Part shown: one piece after another, positions 8,630-19,928 of the stretch
How the letters are laid out: each line of letters starts with the position of its first letter
How positions within the stretch are numbered: position 1 is the stretch's first letter
Source of the DNA: Bryobacterales bacterium
GTDB lineage: Bacteria; Acidobacteriota; Terriglobia; Bryobacterales; Bryobacteraceae
Assembly (NCBI GenBank): GCA_003166865.1
Contig: PMUP01000097.1
Span: 1 to 64,000 of the forward strand
Length of the DNA: 64,000 nucleotides
Direction: 5' to 3'
Position numbers and translations under genes: made by a program
The notes under the pieces: generated by a model
Databases searched by the model: none
The model's input: the letters and a program-made list of their open reading frames with translations, nothing else
Told to the model about the DNA's origin: nothing

Positions 8630-9541
8630 ATGCGTGCAATTGACGAACACACCATTACAGAAGCTGCTCTGGATCAGATGGCATCCACGCCCGATCCGCG
8701 TCTCAAGGAGATCATGGCCGCGCTCACCCGGCACCTGCACAACTTCGCGCGCGAAGTGGACCTCACGCCGGACGAGTGGCTGGAAGGAATCAAGTTCCTC
8801 ACCGCCGTCGGCCAAAAATGCACGGCGTACCGGCAGGAGTTCATCCTGCTCTCCGACACTCTCGGTCTCAGCAGCCTGGTGAACGCGCTGCACGATCGCC
8901 GCGCCACCGAAGCCGGCACTAAATCGAGCCTCGTCGGACCGTTCTATCGGCAAGACTCGCCGGTTCTGAAGCTGGGCGATACCATCGTGACCAAGCCCAC
9001 CAACGGTCTGGAAGTTTGCCTCTATGGGCGGGTGTTCAACTCCGCCGGACACGGCGTCCCCAATGCTACCGTGCAAGTCTGGCAGCCGGATGAAACCGGC
9101 AACTACGATCTGCAAAAGCACGACCCCTCCGAGATGGACCTGCGCGGCACCTTCCGCACCGACGCCGAAGGCCGCTTCTACCTCCGCACCATCGCGCCGC
9201 TCGGCTACATGATCCCGATGGATGGCCCCGTCGGCGATATGATCCGCGCGCAACAACGCCACGGCTATCGACCCGCACATATTCACTTCATCATCGGCGC
9301 GCCGGGTTATCGCGAGGTGGTCACCGCTTTGTATTTACAGGGCGACGAGCACATCGATTCGGATACCGTGTTCGGCGTAACGGCGTCTCTGGTCACCGGC
9401 GTCAATAGCAAGGATCCGTCTTCGCCCATTCCGAATCTGCCCACCATCAAGTTCGATTTCCACCTCCCTGCCGCGGCAGCTTACGGTTCTGGCCGCGTAG
9501 GAGCAGACCCATCGCAGATCGTGGCAAAGGTAGCCAGCTAA
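8630..9541 (+). CDS. Intradiol ring-cleavage dioxygenase (catechol/hydroxyquinol 1,2-type)
   Basis: These non-heme Fe(III) enzymes open catechol-type rings between the two hydroxyls. The 303-residue protein has the N-terminal helical dimerisation domain (about 1-100) and the C-terminal beta-sandwich. The four iron ligands are visible as Tyr159 (GNYDLQ), Tyr193 (GYMIPMDGPVG) and His217/His219 (RPAHIHF). I chose ATG 8630, which has a GGAG site six bases before it, over an upstream in-frame start. A close relative lies at 22598-23485. Catechol versus hydroxyquinol as substrate cannot be decided from sequence alone. Confidence 0.92.
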   Translation: MRAIDEHTITEAALDQMASTPDPRLKEIMAALTRHLHNFAREVDLTPDEWLEGIKFLTAVGQKCTAYRQEFILLSDTLGLSSLVNALHDRRATEAGTKSSLVGPFYRQDSPVLKLGDTIVTKPTNGLEVCLYGRVFNSAGHGVPNATVQVWQPDETGNYDLQKHDPSEMDLRGTFRTDAEGRFYLRTIAPLGYMIPMDGPVGDMIRAQQRHGYRPAHIHFIIGAPGYREVVTALYLQGDEHIDSDTVFGVTASLVTGVNSKDPSSPIPNLPTIKFDFHLPAAAAYGSGRVGADPSQIVAKVAS

Positions 9542-9566
9542 GGTCTTACCGCCGGAGGCAAATGCC

Positions 9567-10571
9567 GTGCGGTTAGCACAGCGATGGCTGCGGCGGCCGA
9601 AAAGCCTCTGGCTTCGCAAAGCGCTTTTCCAAATTCATCTGTGGACGGGCGTTTCGCTTGGTGTGTACGTCTTTGTCATCAGCCTGAGCGGAAGCGCGAT
9701 TGTCTTCCGCAACGAGCTCTATAACGCGCTTTGGCCTGGGCCCAGAACGGTCGCGATGTCCGGCCCGCGCCTGACTCACGATCAGCTTCGCGATGCCGCC
9801 CGGCGCGCCTATCCGCAGTACAAGTTGAGCTGGATTTGGGATGCCAAACAGCCCAACCAGGCCACCGAGATCTGGATGGATCGCAAGGGCCATAAGAAAG
9901 AGCGCCTCTTTGATCCTTACACCGGCCTTGACCTAGGTGAGTCGCGTCCCTACTCCATCCAACTCATCGCCTGGCTGATCGATCTGCATGTGAATCTGCT
10001 AGCGGGCGAAAGGGGACGCCTGATCAACGGCGCATGTGCCGTAATCGTCCTGACGCTTGCCTTCAGTGGAGCCGTGCTCTGGTGGCCGGGTACCGCACGT
10101 TGGCGGCGCAGCCTGACGATTCAAACCACATCGAATTGGAAGCTCTTCAATTGGGAGCTCCACAGTGTAGTCGGCTTCTGGATGCTTCCAATAGTATTGA
10201 TGTTCGGATTCGTCGGCTTCTACGCCGGCGTTCCGAGGCCGGTGCAAGTTATTGTGAATAAGATTGCGCCGCTCGATGTGTATGGCATAGACGGGCCCGT
10301 CACTCCCAGCACGCGTTCCTTTCGCCCGAAGCTTACCACCGGCGACACCATCATCCGCTGGATCAGTTACCTGCACTTCGGCAACTTCGGCGGATGGCCG
10401 AGCAAGGCCTTGTGGGTCGTCATCGGACTCGCACCCGCGTTTTTGTTTGTGACGGGCTTGCTGATGTGGTGGAACAGAGTTCTCGGCCCAGCGGTGCGGC
10501 GGGTATATAATTGCCGATCATGGCCACGAACAAAGCCGCATTTCTCGCGCTCACCGGAATCGCTGCCGTAA
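9567..10571 (+). CDS. PepSY-associated transmembrane protein
   Basis: This 334-residue inner-membrane protein has the PepSY_TM layout. A first helix (about 26-48) begins with the FQIHLWTGVSLGVY motif, with a conserved histidine. A periplasmic PepSY-like section follows, then a second helix (LINGACAVIVLTLAFSGAVLWW), a third near LHSVVGFWMLPIVLMFGF and a fourth near the C-terminus. Relatives are often reductases or accessory proteins near iron-uptake systems. The start is GTG 9567, with GGAGG nine bases upstream. The last 52 bases overlap the next gene, and the C-terminal tail looks unconserved, so a recent stop-codon shift is possible. Confidence 0.8.
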   Translation: MRLAQRWLRRPKSLWLRKALFQIHLWTGVSLGVYVFVISLSGSAIVFRNELYNALWPGPRTVAMSGPRLTHDQLRDAARRAYPQYKLSWIWDAKQPNQATEIWMDRKGHKKERLFDPYTGLDLGESRPYSIQLIAWLIDLHVNLLAGERGRLINGACAVIVLTLAFSGAVLWWPGTARWRRSLTIQTTSNWKLFNWELHSVVGFWMLPIVLMFGFVGFYAGVPRPVQVIVNKIAPLDVYGIDGPVTPSTRSFRPKLTTGDTIIRWISYLHFGNFGGWPSKALWVVIGLAPAFLFVTGLLMWWNRVLGPAVRRVYNCRSWPRTKPHFSRSPESLP

Positions 10572-11545
10572 CACTGGTCTTCGCCGCCGGCAGCGTCGAT
10601 CCAAACAATCCCACCGGCTCGCACGGATTGATCGTGATCGACAAAATCGGCAGGCACGTCCGCTTCTTCGATCCGTCGACCTATCAGGAAATATCCAACC
10701 TGGACGTGGGCGTCGCGCCGCACGATGTTGCCATCTCGCCCGATCATAAGTTCGCCTACATTCCCATATACGGCGACGGCGTCTACGGCAAAAATCCACA
10801 CCCGGGTCATACTATCGCGATCATCGACCTCACCACGCGGCAACTCGCCGGGACCATCGACGTTTCGCCTTATCAGGCGCCGCACGGCATCCAGATCGAC
10901 GCCGCTGGCAAGATCTACGTCACTTGCGATCTGAGCCGCAAACTGCTGGTGATCGACCCAAAAACTCGCAGCATTGAAGCCGCCATCGACACCGAGGGCA
11001 CCGGTCATTGGATCGCCGTACTGCCTGACGCGAGTAAAGCTTACGTTGCCGCCAAGAACGACCGGCTGTTCGTAGCCGTCATCGATTTGAAGAAGCGCAG
11101 CATTATCGCGCGCATCCCCGCGCCCAACGGAATCCAGGGCATCACCGCTTCGCCCGACGGAAAGCATGTGGTGGCGAATGACCTGACCGAGCCGAAATTA
11201 CTGATCATCAATACAGCGACCGATATGGCGGAGGTCTCGCTGCCGCTCCAAGACAACACCAAGGCCTCCTATAAACCGCGCTTTTCTCCCGACGGTTCCA
11301 AGCTCCTGGTGTGCAACCTGACTGAAGCATCGGTCAACGTGATCGACACCGCGGACCCGCATGGCAAACAGCATGTGATCAGCGTCGGCAAGGATCCCAT
11401 GGGATTCGCCTTCGCTCCTGACGGCAAGACCGTGCTGGTGGCCAACCATGGCGACGGCACCGTCTCGGTGGTGGATCTGTCACAAAACCGCGTCGTATCC
11501 AGCTTCACGGGCGGTTCGGGCGTTGAATCGCTGGCCTACTATTAG
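10520..11545 (+). CDS. Exported YVTN-type beta-propeller protein
   Basis: This 341-residue protein has a signal peptide (LALTGIAAVTLVFAAG) and about seven repeats of the YVTN/lactonase type, each with a pattern like VAISPDHKFAYIPIYGDG or FAPDGKTVLVANHGDGTVSVVD. Such propellers resemble cytochrome d1 and 6-phosphogluconolactonase folds and act as binding or scaffold proteins; no catalytic residues stand out. ATG 10520 is preferred over TTG 10511 because it begins the signal peptide cleanly. The gene overlaps the end of the PepSY-type gene and converges with the kinase-regulator gene. Confidence 0.85.
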   Translation: MATNKAAFLALTGIAAVTLVFAAGSVDPNNPTGSHGLIVIDKIGRHVRFFDPSTYQEISNLDVGVAPHDVAISPDHKFAYIPIYGDGVYGKNPHPGHTIAIIDLTTRQLAGTIDVSPYQAPHGIQIDAAGKIYVTCDLSRKLLVIDPKTRSIEAAIDTEGTGHWIAVLPDASKAYVAAKNDRLFVAVIDLKKRSIIARIPAPNGIQGITASPDGKHVVANDLTEPKLLIINTATDMAEVSLPLQDNTKASYKPRFSPDGSKLLVCNLTEASVNVIDTADPHGKQHVISVGKDPMGFAFAPDGKTVLVANHGDGTVSVVDLSQNRVVSSFTGGSGVESLAYY

Positions 11546-11546
11546 C

Positions 11547-13211
<1,665 letters not shown>

Positions 13212-13224
13212 GATCCCATCGTTA

Positions 13225-14283
13225 CTATATGTGTTCACCACAGGGTAACTCCACTTCCACGACAAAATGATCGCTGGCCGCGGTAGTGTCCACGCGCGCG
13301 CGATTCTCGTACAACGCGCGCAGCCGGTCGCGGACATTCCGCAGGCCGAGGCCGTGCCTGCTGGCGACCGGCGATTCCGGATCGAATTCATTGTGAATCT
13401 TTACCTGGAGGACCCCATTGCGGCAGCGCGCCTCTAGGCGAATTGTTCCGCCTTCCACCAATCCGGCAATCCCATGCTTCACTGCGTTCTCCACCAGCGG
13501 CTGCAGTAGCAGCGACGGCACCACACAGTGATCGCAATCGTGATCGGCCGAGATCTCGACGCGCATGCGCGCCCCAAACCGCACCTGCTCCACCTCCAGA
13601 TAGGCTTTGGCGAGCGCCAGCTCCTCGGCCAGCGAGATGCTCTGCTTCTCGCCGAGCTTCAAGGTGCTGCGCAAGAAATCGGACAGCTTGATGCACATCT
13701 CTCGCGCGCGAAGTCCGTCCACCGTGGCCAGCGCGCTGATGGAGTTCAGGCTGTTGAACAGGAAATGGGGATTGATTTGCGCCTTGAGCGCCTTCAGTTC
13801 CGATTCGCGCGCCAGCGTCAGCGCCTCTTGCTCGCGCGTCTCAGCTTCCTTAGACGATTCCATGGACAGCAGCACGTAGTGCAGCGCCACGGATAACAAA
13901 TACAAAAGCACGCCGATGCCGAACAGCAAGGGAAGCTGCGCGCTGAGGCGCTCGTTCAGCCGGGGGAAAAGATACCGGCCGAGCAACAAGCCCAGCCCCT
14001 TGGCGAGCACGATCCACATCAGCCCAGCGACAATCGCCGCGGCCAGGTGTTTGCCGGCGATCTTGAAAGTTTGGAAGGAGCCAAGCGGCAGGACCAGGCA
14101 CATGTACCACGGTGCCAGGCAGATCAGCGCATAGAACAGCGTTAGCGGGACGCTCAGGGTAACGGCTTGCAGCCCCGCGAGGCCGCCCATCATCACCAGC
14201 AGATAGGCCAGCAGCAGCGCCAACGGAGTCCAGGCCACCAGGTACAGCGATAGCCTGCCTTGCCTTGCGATGAGCGGATGCAT
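13225..14283 (-). CDS. LytS/YehU-type sensor histidine kinase
   Basis: This 352-residue membrane kinase has about four N-terminal transmembrane helices (residues 15-140), then a short coiled stretch and the His_kinase domain with phospho-acceptor His173 in [13 protein letters not shown]. An HATPase domain follows ([14 protein letters not shown], then [12 protein letters not shown]). This subfamily signals to LytTR response regulators, and the next gene, 13 bases away, encodes one fused to a Ser/Thr kinase. A LiaF-like protein gene lies immediately upstream, so the three genes form a probable envelope-sensing operon. Confidence 0.92.
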   Translation of the reverse strand: MHPLIARQGRLSLYLVAWTPLALLLAYLLVMMGGLAGLQAVTLSVPLTLFYALICLAPWYMCLVLPLGSFQTFKIAGKHLAAAIVAGLMWIVLAKGLGLLLGRYLFPRLNERLSAQLPLLFGIGVLLYLLSVALHYVLLSMESSKEAETREQEALTLARESELKALKAQINPHFLFNSLNSISALATVDGLRAREMCIKLSDFLRSTLKLGEKQSISLAEELALAKAYLEVEQVRFGARMRVEISADHDCDHCVVPSLLLQPLVENAVKHGIAGLVEGGTIRLEARCRNGVLQVKIHNEFDPESPVASRHGLGLRNVRDRLRALYENRARVDTTAASDHFVVEVELPCGEHI

Positions 14284-14298
14284 GGCGTGATCGTCCGG

Positions 14299-15087
14299 TT
14301 AGTTGCGCAACGTGATGCCGCCGAAGACCACCGCGCCAGTGATCACCAGCCGCGGAGTTTTGACGTTGGGATCCGGTTTGGGGTGAATGGTTTTATCGTT
14401 GACGCCCGCGAAAACGACCGATGCCCGGTTGACCACGCTCCAGGTTTCCGGAACACGAACCTCCACTTCGCCGAAGACGACGTTGACGTCGATGCGCGCC
14501 TCGTCCACGGTCATGGAAGCGTTCCGCAGGTCGAACCGCGCCGCGCCGAATACCGCGGTGGCATCGCCGCCGTGAAAATCCTGCGTGTCGCTGCCGCTCT
14601 TGGAATCGCTGAAAAAGGCGTGCGTGCCGACCACGGGCGATGTGGAGGACGGCGACCCGATAGGGATACTCTTGCGCTCCACCCCTCGAAACACCGCGCT
14701 GAGGCCAAAGGCAATCAGCAGTAACGGCCAGACCACGTTGAAGTTGAAGACGATGATATCCAGTGTGTCCAGCAGGAGGAATGCGCCAATCAGCGCGATC
14801 ATGCCTCCCCAAACGTACCCGGAAAGCGAACGGCTATCCACGACGCGCGACACGCCGTAGGCGACCAGCAATACCGGCCAGTACTGCCAAAAGTCATGAA
14901 ATCGGACGATCCCAAGATTATCGAGCAGCAGCAGGCACCCGGCCGCGACGACGATGGCGCCGAAGAAAATTCCGTGGCTCCCGGAGTGATACCGCCGCCG
15001 CGTCATGCGATCGTCCCAGCGGGCCCGCCGTGCTTCCTGCTTCTGTTCCCAGCGCTGCCGCCGTTCTTCCCAGCGATCCGTATCCAT
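14299..15087 (-). CDS. LiaF-like membrane protein
   Basis: This 262-residue protein starts with a strongly charged cytoplasmic tail (RWEERRQRWEQKQEARRARWDD), followed by four hydrophobic segments in the LiaI/LiaF-like pattern (for example FWQYWPVLLVAYGVSRV and VVWPLLLIAFGLSAVF). The C-terminal beta-rich domain, with VFGAARFDLRNASM and VFGEVEVRVPETW, resembles the cell-wall-active-antibiotic-response domain of LiaF. LiaF proteins modulate a neighbouring sensor kinase that responds to envelope damage. The histidine kinase starts 16 bases downstream, which supports the same role here. Confidence 0.8.
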   Translation of the reverse strand: MDTDRWEERRQRWEQKQEARRARWDDRMTRRRYHSGSHGIFFGAIVVAAGCLLLLDNLGIVRFHDFWQYWPVLLVAYGVSRVVDSRSLSGYVWGGMIALIGAFLLLDTLDIIVFNFNVVWPLLLIAFGLSAVFRGVERKSIPIGSPSSTSPVVGTHAFFSDSKSGSDTQDFHGGDATAVFGAARFDLRNASMTVDEARIDVNVVFGEVEVRVPETWSVVNRASVVFAGVNDKTIHPKPDPNVKTPRLVITGAVVFGGITLRN

Positions 15088-15193
15088 GCTTCGAGCGTAT
15101 CAGCGGGCCTTCGGAGGTTCGAGGCAAGATCGGCGAATGGCGGTTGGGAATCGGCGAATGGCGGTAGAATCGAGGCGTCACCTTAAGGCACCC

Positions 15194-15457
15194 ATGGAAC
15201 CCTACGAACAGGAACAGTGGAAGGAGCTCGATCAGCGGCTCGCTGAAGGCGAAAAGAAGCTCCTGGCCACGGCGAATCTGGTGCGGGCTGGCATCCCGAT
15301 GGTGGTAAGCCAGCAGATGCGGATCGATGCTTTGATCGATTCGGACACGCGGCTCTACGGCCGCATCCAGGAGTTAACCGAGCAAGTCACTCACCTTGCG
15401 GGCTCCGTTCAAAAGCTGGTGGATTCCTGGAAGGCCGGCGGCAACGGCGCCCACTAA
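15194..15457 (+). CDS. Small hypothetical protein with coiled-coil tendency
   Basis: This 87-residue protein has no recognisable family. It is predicted largely helical, with heptad-like stretches at both ends (LDQRLAEGEKKLLATANL and RIQELTEQVTHLAGSVQKLVDSW), so a dimeric coiled coil is plausible. It has no signal peptide or membrane segment. It precedes tdh by six bases in the same direction and is probably cotranscribed with it. ATG 15194 was chosen because upstream codons in the frame look non-coding. Confidence 0.55.
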   Translation: MEPYEQEQWKELDQRLAEGEKKLLATANLVRAGIPMVVSQQMRIDALIDSDTRLYGRIQELTEQVTHLAGSVQKLVDSWKAGGNGAH

Positions 15458-15463
15458 ACCCTC

Positions 15464-16489
15464 ATGAAAGCACTCGTCAAGAGCAAGCGCGAGCCCGGCT
15501 TGTGGCTCGAAGAAATCTCGAAACCGGCCATCGGCATCAACGATGCACTGATCCGCGTACGCCGAGCCGGCATTTGCGGCACCGACGTGCACATCTACAA
15601 TTGGGACGAATGGGCGCAGCGAACCATCCCGGTGCCCATGGCCATCGGCCACGAATTCGCCGGCGAGATTGTCGAAGTCGGATCGAACGTCACCGATTTT
15701 CATCCGGGCGATCTGGTCTCGGGCGAAGGACACGTCGTTTGCGGCCGCTGCCGCAACTGCCTGGCGGGGCGGCGGCACCTGTGCGCGCATATCCTGGGCG
15801 TGGGAGTGAATCGCGCCGGCGCGTTCGCCGACTACGTCGCAATACCGGTGACCAACCTGTGGCGGCATAAGGAAGGCGTGGATCTGGATGTCGCCGCCAT
15901 TTTCGATCCCTTCGGCAACGCCGTGCATACCGCGCTTTCGTTTCCAGTGCTGGGCGAGGACGTGCTGATCACCGGCGCCGGGCCCATCGGAGTCATGGCT
16001 GCCGCCGTTGTGCGGCACGCCGCCGCTCGGCACGTGGTTATCACCGACAAGAATCCGTATCGGCTGGCTTTGGCGCGCAAGATGGGCGTGACCTGCGCCG
16101 TGGATACGGCTCAAATTCCGCTAGCGCAAGTCCAAAAGGATCTTGGAATGCAGGAGGGCTTCGACGTGGGGCTGGAGATGTCCGGCCACGGCTCCGCATT
16201 GCGCGAAATGATTACCAACATGAGCCACGGCGCGAAAATCGCGATGCTCGGAATTCCCACGCAGGAATTCGCCATCGATTGGACCACCGTCGTCTTCAAC
16301 ATGCTTACGATCAAAGGCATTTACGGGCGCGAGATGTACGAGACCTGGTACAAGATGAGCGTAATGCTGGAATGCGGTTTGGACATCCGGCCGGTCATCA
16401 CGCACCGCTTTCCCTATCAAGAATACGAGAAAGCGTTTGAAGTGATGCGCTCCGGCAACGCGGGCAAAGTGATTCTCGAGTGGTCCTGA
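15464..16489 (+). CDS. tdh: L-threonine 3-dehydrogenase
   Basis: Tdh oxidises L-threonine to 2-amino-3-ketobutyrate with NAD+. The 341-residue medium-chain dehydrogenase has catalytic zinc ligands Cys38 and His63-Glu64 ([15 protein letters not shown]), structural zinc cysteines 93, 96, 99 and 107, and the nucleotide-binding loop in [14 protein letters not shown]. The length and the [13 protein letters not shown] and [11 protein letters not shown] segments match Tdh better than other sorbitol or alcohol dehydrogenases. No gene for the second step (2-amino-3-ketobutyrate CoA ligase) is nearby. Confidence 0.94.
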   Translation: MKALVKSKREPGLWLEEISKPAIGINDALIRVRRAGICGTDVHIYNWDEWAQRTIPVPMAIGHEFAGEIVEVGSNVTDFHPGDLVSGEGHVVCGRCRNCLAGRRHLCAHILGVGVNRAGAFADYVAIPVTNLWRHKEGVDLDVAAIFDPFGNAVHTALSFPVLGEDVLITGAGPIGVMAAAVVRHAAARHVVITDKNPYRLALARKMGVTCAVDTAQIPLAQVQKDLGMQEGFDVGLEMSGHGSALREMITNMSHGAKIAMLGIPTQEFAIDWTTVVFNMLTIKGIYGREMYETWYKMSVMLECGLDIRPVITHRFPYQEYEKAFEVMRSGNAGKVILEWS

Positions 16490-16499
16490 AAGTTTTCCC

Positions 16500-17999
16500 T
16501 CACGGCGCGGCGCAAACGAAATTCGCGGCATCGTCGGTGCTTCCCGATCCTTTGTAGTGCGCGGTCTCAGGATAGGGGCACAGCGGACGCGTGCGATCGA
16601 TCGCGCCTCTCGTCTTATGCGCGGCCGGAATGTGATCGGGGGCCTTGCCGGTTTCCACCCACTGCGCGAGCGTGCCGATTTTGTCGAAGTCGTCGGTGCC
16701 ATCTCCGCCGGCGCAGTGACCCATGCCGGGGACCATGAACAAGCGAATTGACTCGGCCGCTTTGGATTTTCCGCCGGCCGCGTCTTCAACACTGGTGAAA
16801 TAATTCACGCTGTTTTCAGGAGCGATGCCGGGATCGGCCCAGCCATGATACATCAGCAACTTTCCGCCGTGCTTGAAAAATGGTTTGAGGTCGGGATCGA
16901 TGGCATTCATAACAGGCCCCGCGACTTTGTCGGCCGTCGCGATGTCACGCGCCGGATCGAACTTGAGGTAGTCCCAATTGGGATCTTTGAACACCAAATA
17001 TTGATAGGTTTCGGCGGCCAGCGCCATGGGCTTGGGTCCTGAGAGCGTGGCCCAGCCGAGCTCGCTGCCGCGTTCGAGCCCGGGAAAAAGCGACTGGCCG
17101 GGTCCGGCATAGATTTTTCGCGCGACCTCAACCTGCGCCGGCGTCAGGCATGTGGCCGCATCTGGGCCCTTGCACGCGATCGCCTGCGGATCGAAGTGGC
17201 AGCGGCGCGGATCTTCGAGTACGCGGTCCTTCACGCCGTCCAGCGCGTCGCAGGCTTCGAGCACCGCGTTGTGAATCAGCGGATATTTGGCGGGCGGAAT
17301 GTAGCCATCGCTCTGGTTCGTGATCTCGGTGGTCCAGACCTGCGCGCCTTGCAGGTGCGTGGGGTAATTCGCGGCAGCGCCCGCGACGATGCCGTCGTAA
17401 TCGGCTGGGAATCGCTGCGCTTCGGTCAGCGCCTGCCGGCCACCGGTGGAGCAGCCGTTGAAGTAAGCGCGCGCCGGGCTTGTTCCGTAGTACGCCGCGG
17501 CGACGGCCTTGGCGGCGAGCGTCATCTCGTGAACCGCGCGATAGGCGAAGTCGATCAATCGTTCCGGATGTCCGACGACAAACGCGGCGGTGGTTTCGGA
17601 GTGGCCGGTGTCGGTGCTGGCCGCGGCGTAGCCGGCGGTGACCGCAGTGGCGAGGTCGCGATAACTGATGCTCCCGGCCCAAGCGCCGTTGCCGACAGAT
17701 TCAAGCTTCCCATTCCAACCCGACGCCGGCATCCAGACTTCGATCTTGATCTCCGAATCGCTGGTGGGCTTGAGTGTGGCGGCCACTCGGCAAAGTGCTG
17801 GCAGTTTGGAGAAGCTCGGCGCTGGAAAGCCTGGAAAGGTTGGAACAGCACCAGGCGGCAACGTAAGCTCGCCGGCGGGAACGGCCTGGGCCAGGGTGAC
17901 GGTGGAATGCGGCAGGGCCAGCGTGGCCAGACTCTGACATGGTGTGGTCGCGGCTGCAAGATGATACGAAAGTGCGGCTACGAGGACCAGGTATCGCAT
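16500..17999 (-). CDS. Secreted tannase/feruloyl-esterase family hydrolase
   Basis: This 499-residue alpha/beta hydrolase starts with a signal peptide ending near HLAAAT. It carries the family nucleophile motif GCSTGG with Ser184, the acid-bearing YHGWADPG segment and the histidine in VPGMGHCAGG. Members hydrolyse galloyl, feruloyl or related aromatic esters outside the cytoplasm. All catalytic residues are in place, so activity is expected, but the substrate is unknown. It is divergent from the cytochrome-PQQ propeller gene across a 72-base gap. Paralogues lie at 19929-21461 and 39059-40642. Confidence 0.9.
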   Translation of the reverse strand: MRYLVLVAALSYHLAAATTPCQSLATLALPHSTVTLAQAVPAGELTLPPGAVPTFPGFPAPSFSKLPALCRVAATLKPTSDSEIKIEVWMPASGWNGKLESVGNGAWAGSISYRDLATAVTAGYAAASTDTGHSETTAAFVVGHPERLIDFAYRAVHEMTLAAKAVAAAYYGTSPARAYFNGCSTGGRQALTEAQRFPADYDGIVAGAAANYPTHLQGAQVWTTEITNQSDGYIPPAKYPLIHNAVLEACDALDGVKDRVLEDPRRCHFDPQAIACKGPDAATCLTPAQVEVARKIYAGPGQSLFPGLERGSELGWATLSGPKPMALAAETYQYLVFKDPNWDYLKFDPARDIATADKVAGPVMNAIDPDLKPFFKHGGKLLMYHGWADPGIAPENSVNYFTSVEDAAGGKSKAAESIRLFMVPGMGHCAGGDGTDDFDKIGTLAQWVETGKAPDHIPAAHKTRGAIDRTRPLCPYPETAHYKGSGSTDDAANFVCAAP

Positions 18000-18021
18000 G
18001 TGTATTCATGATAGATCGCGC

Positions 18022-18051
18022 TTGCTAGCTGCATGCAACGTTCGATATGCT
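18022..18051 (+). promoter_or_regulatory. Candidate promoter of the cytochrome c-PQQ propeller gene
   Basis: In the 72-base gap between two divergent genes, TTGCTA (18022-18027) and TATGCT (18046-18051) are separated by 18 bases and followed 20 bases later by the ATG at 18072. Both boxes match consensus at four or more positions. This is a weak, single-site call. Confidence 0.3.
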
Positions 18052-18071
18052 GTGGGATCTAAGGAAATTAC

Positions 18072-19925
18072 ATGAATAGACATCTTCACCTCGTTGTGTT
18101 TGCGATCGTGAGCCTGTCGCTCGCCCTTCCCACAGCGCACGCGCAGCAGCAGAACCCGCCGGCCGTGCAGTCGATGGGAACCGAGTCTGGGTTTGCCACC
18201 TTCCAGACCAAGTGCATGGGCTGTCACGGAAATCCAACCATGGCCGGGCGCGTTCCCGATCCCGCGACGCTGCGGCAATTGTCGCCGGAAAAAATCTATG
18301 AAGCGCTCACCACCGGGCCGATGAAGGTGCAAGGCCAAGCACTGGCCGACGAGCAGAAGCGCATGCTGGCCGTATTCATGAGCGGGCGGACCTTCGGAAG
18401 CGCCGAGCAAGGCGACGCGAAGAACATGCCGAACCACTGCGAAGCGAATCCGCCGATCAGCGATCCGAGCGCGAGCCCTTCGTGGAACGGCTGGAGCGCC
18501 GACGTCGCCAACACGCGTTTTCAAACAGCCAAAGGCGCGGGGTTGACGGCCGATCAAGTGCCGAGTCTGAAGCTGAAGTGGGCGTTCGGTTATCCCACCG
18601 GCGTCTCGGCGTTCGGGCAGCCGGCGGTGGCGTCGGGCCGCGTGTTCGTCGGCAGCGATATCGGGTATGTGTATTCGCTGGACGCGAAAACCGGGTGCGT
18701 GTATTGGTCATATCAAGCGAAGGGGAATGTGCGCGGAGGTCCCAGCGTCGGGCCGGTAAAGGGTCACGGCGCAATCAAGTACGCGGTGTTCTTCGGAGAC
18801 GCGCACGCCAATGTTTATGCGGTGGACGCGCAAACCGGCGAGCAACTTTGGACCAGGAAAGTGGACGATCACTTCGTGGCGCGCATCACGGCGTCGCCGA
18901 AGCTGTATGACGGCTACCTGTATGTTCCGGTGTCGTCGTCGGAAGAATTCGCGGCGGCGAATCTCGATTATCCGTGCTGCACCTCGCGCGGAAGCGTGGT
19001 GAAGTTGGACGCCAGCACCGGCGAGCAGATGTGGAAGACTTACGTGGTTCCCGAGACGCCTAAGCCCACCCGGAAGAATTCGCGAGGCGTGCAGCAGTAC
19101 GCGCCCGCGGGAGCATCGGTTTGGAATTCACCGACCGTTGATGAGAAGCGCCACGCGATCTATTTCGGCACGGGCGATTCGGAGACCGAGCCCGCCGCGA
19201 AGACGTCGGACGCCGTGATGGCAGTCGATATGAAGACCGGCAAGATGCTGTGGTATTACCAGGCGCAAGCCAACGACGCGTTCCTGGGCGGATGCTTTGG
19301 TCCGCAGGCGACGGACAACTGCCCAAAGGAGAACGGGCCGGACTTGGACATCGGAAATTCGCCGGTGCTGCACTCGCTGCCGGGAGGCAAGAGCATCGTC
19401 GTGGCCGGAACAAAGGACGGCAAATTGTTTGCTCTGGATCCGGACAAAAAAGGCGCCATCGTGTGGAACATCCATGTCGTCGATAATCCGCCCAACACTC
19501 CGGTATTCCGGATGAGCGGCATCGTTTGGGGTGGCGCGTTCGACGAGAAGGCGGCTTACTACGGCCTTTCGGGCGGCGGCATCACCGCGGTGCAATTGAC
19601 CACTGGCGAGAAGCTGTGGCACAAGCCGCTGGCGGATCCAGGCAAACGCGTGGGCAATGCCGCGGCCGCGACTGCCATGGAGGGCGTGGTGTTCATCGCC
19701 GGAACCGACGGGAAGCTGCACGCTCTGGCGACCGCGGATGGCTCGGAGATTTGGTCGTACGATACCAGCCGGTCGTTCGACACTGTGAACAAAGTCGACG
19801 CCAAGGGCGGATCGATCGCGTCCATTGGACCGACCATCGCGAACGGCATGTTGTTTATCGGATCGGGCTACGGCGTGATCTCCGGCAACACCGGGAACGT
19901 GCTGCTTGCATTCGGCGTCGAGTAG
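18072..19925 (+). CDS. Periplasmic cytochrome c-PQQ beta-propeller dehydrogenase-like protein
   Basis: This 617-residue protein has a signal peptide ending at AHA, then a single-heme cytochrome c domain (CMGCH, Cys48/Cys51/His52), then a seven- or eight-bladed propeller built of PQQ-type repeats such as VYSLDAKTGCVYWSYQ and LFALDPDKKGAIVWNI. The layout resembles polyvinyl-alcohol dehydrogenase-type quinohemoproteins, in which electrons from a substrate alcohol pass from PQQ to the heme. Lying between two esterase genes, it may oxidise alcohols released from esters, but that is inference. Confidence 0.85.
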   Translation: MNRHLHLVVFAIVSLSLALPTAHAQQQNPPAVQSMGTESGFATFQTKCMGCHGNPTMAGRVPDPATLRQLSPEKIYEALTTGPMKVQGQALADEQKRMLAVFMSGRTFGSAEQGDAKNMPNHCEANPPISDPSASPSWNGWSADVANTRFQTAKGAGLTADQVPSLKLKWAFGYPTGVSAFGQPAVASGRVFVGSDIGYVYSLDAKTGCVYWSYQAKGNVRGGPSVGPVKGHGAIKYAVFFGDAHANVYAVDAQTGEQLWTRKVDDHFVARITASPKLYDGYLYVPVSSSEEFAAANLDYPCCTSRGSVVKLDASTGEQMWKTYVVPETPKPTRKNSRGVQQYAPAGASVWNSPTVDEKRHAIYFGTGDSETEPAAKTSDAVMAVDMKTGKMLWYYQAQANDAFLGGCFGPQATDNCPKENGPDLDIGNSPVLHSLPGGKSIVVAGTKDGKLFALDPDKKGAIVWNIHVVDNPPNTPVFRMSGIVWGGAFDEKAAYYGLSGGGITAVQLTTGEKLWHKPLADPGKRVGNAAAATAMEGVVFIAGTDGKLHALATADGSEIWSYDTSRSFDTVNKVDAKGGSIASIGPTIANGMLFIGSGYGVISGNTGNVLLAFGVE

Positions 19926-19928
19926 TGG

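Noticed and set aside
13212-13391. 60-residue N-terminal extension of the kinase-regulator fusion
   Set aside because: It overlaps the end of the histidine-kinase gene and is low complexity; ATG 13211 begins the kinase domain directly.
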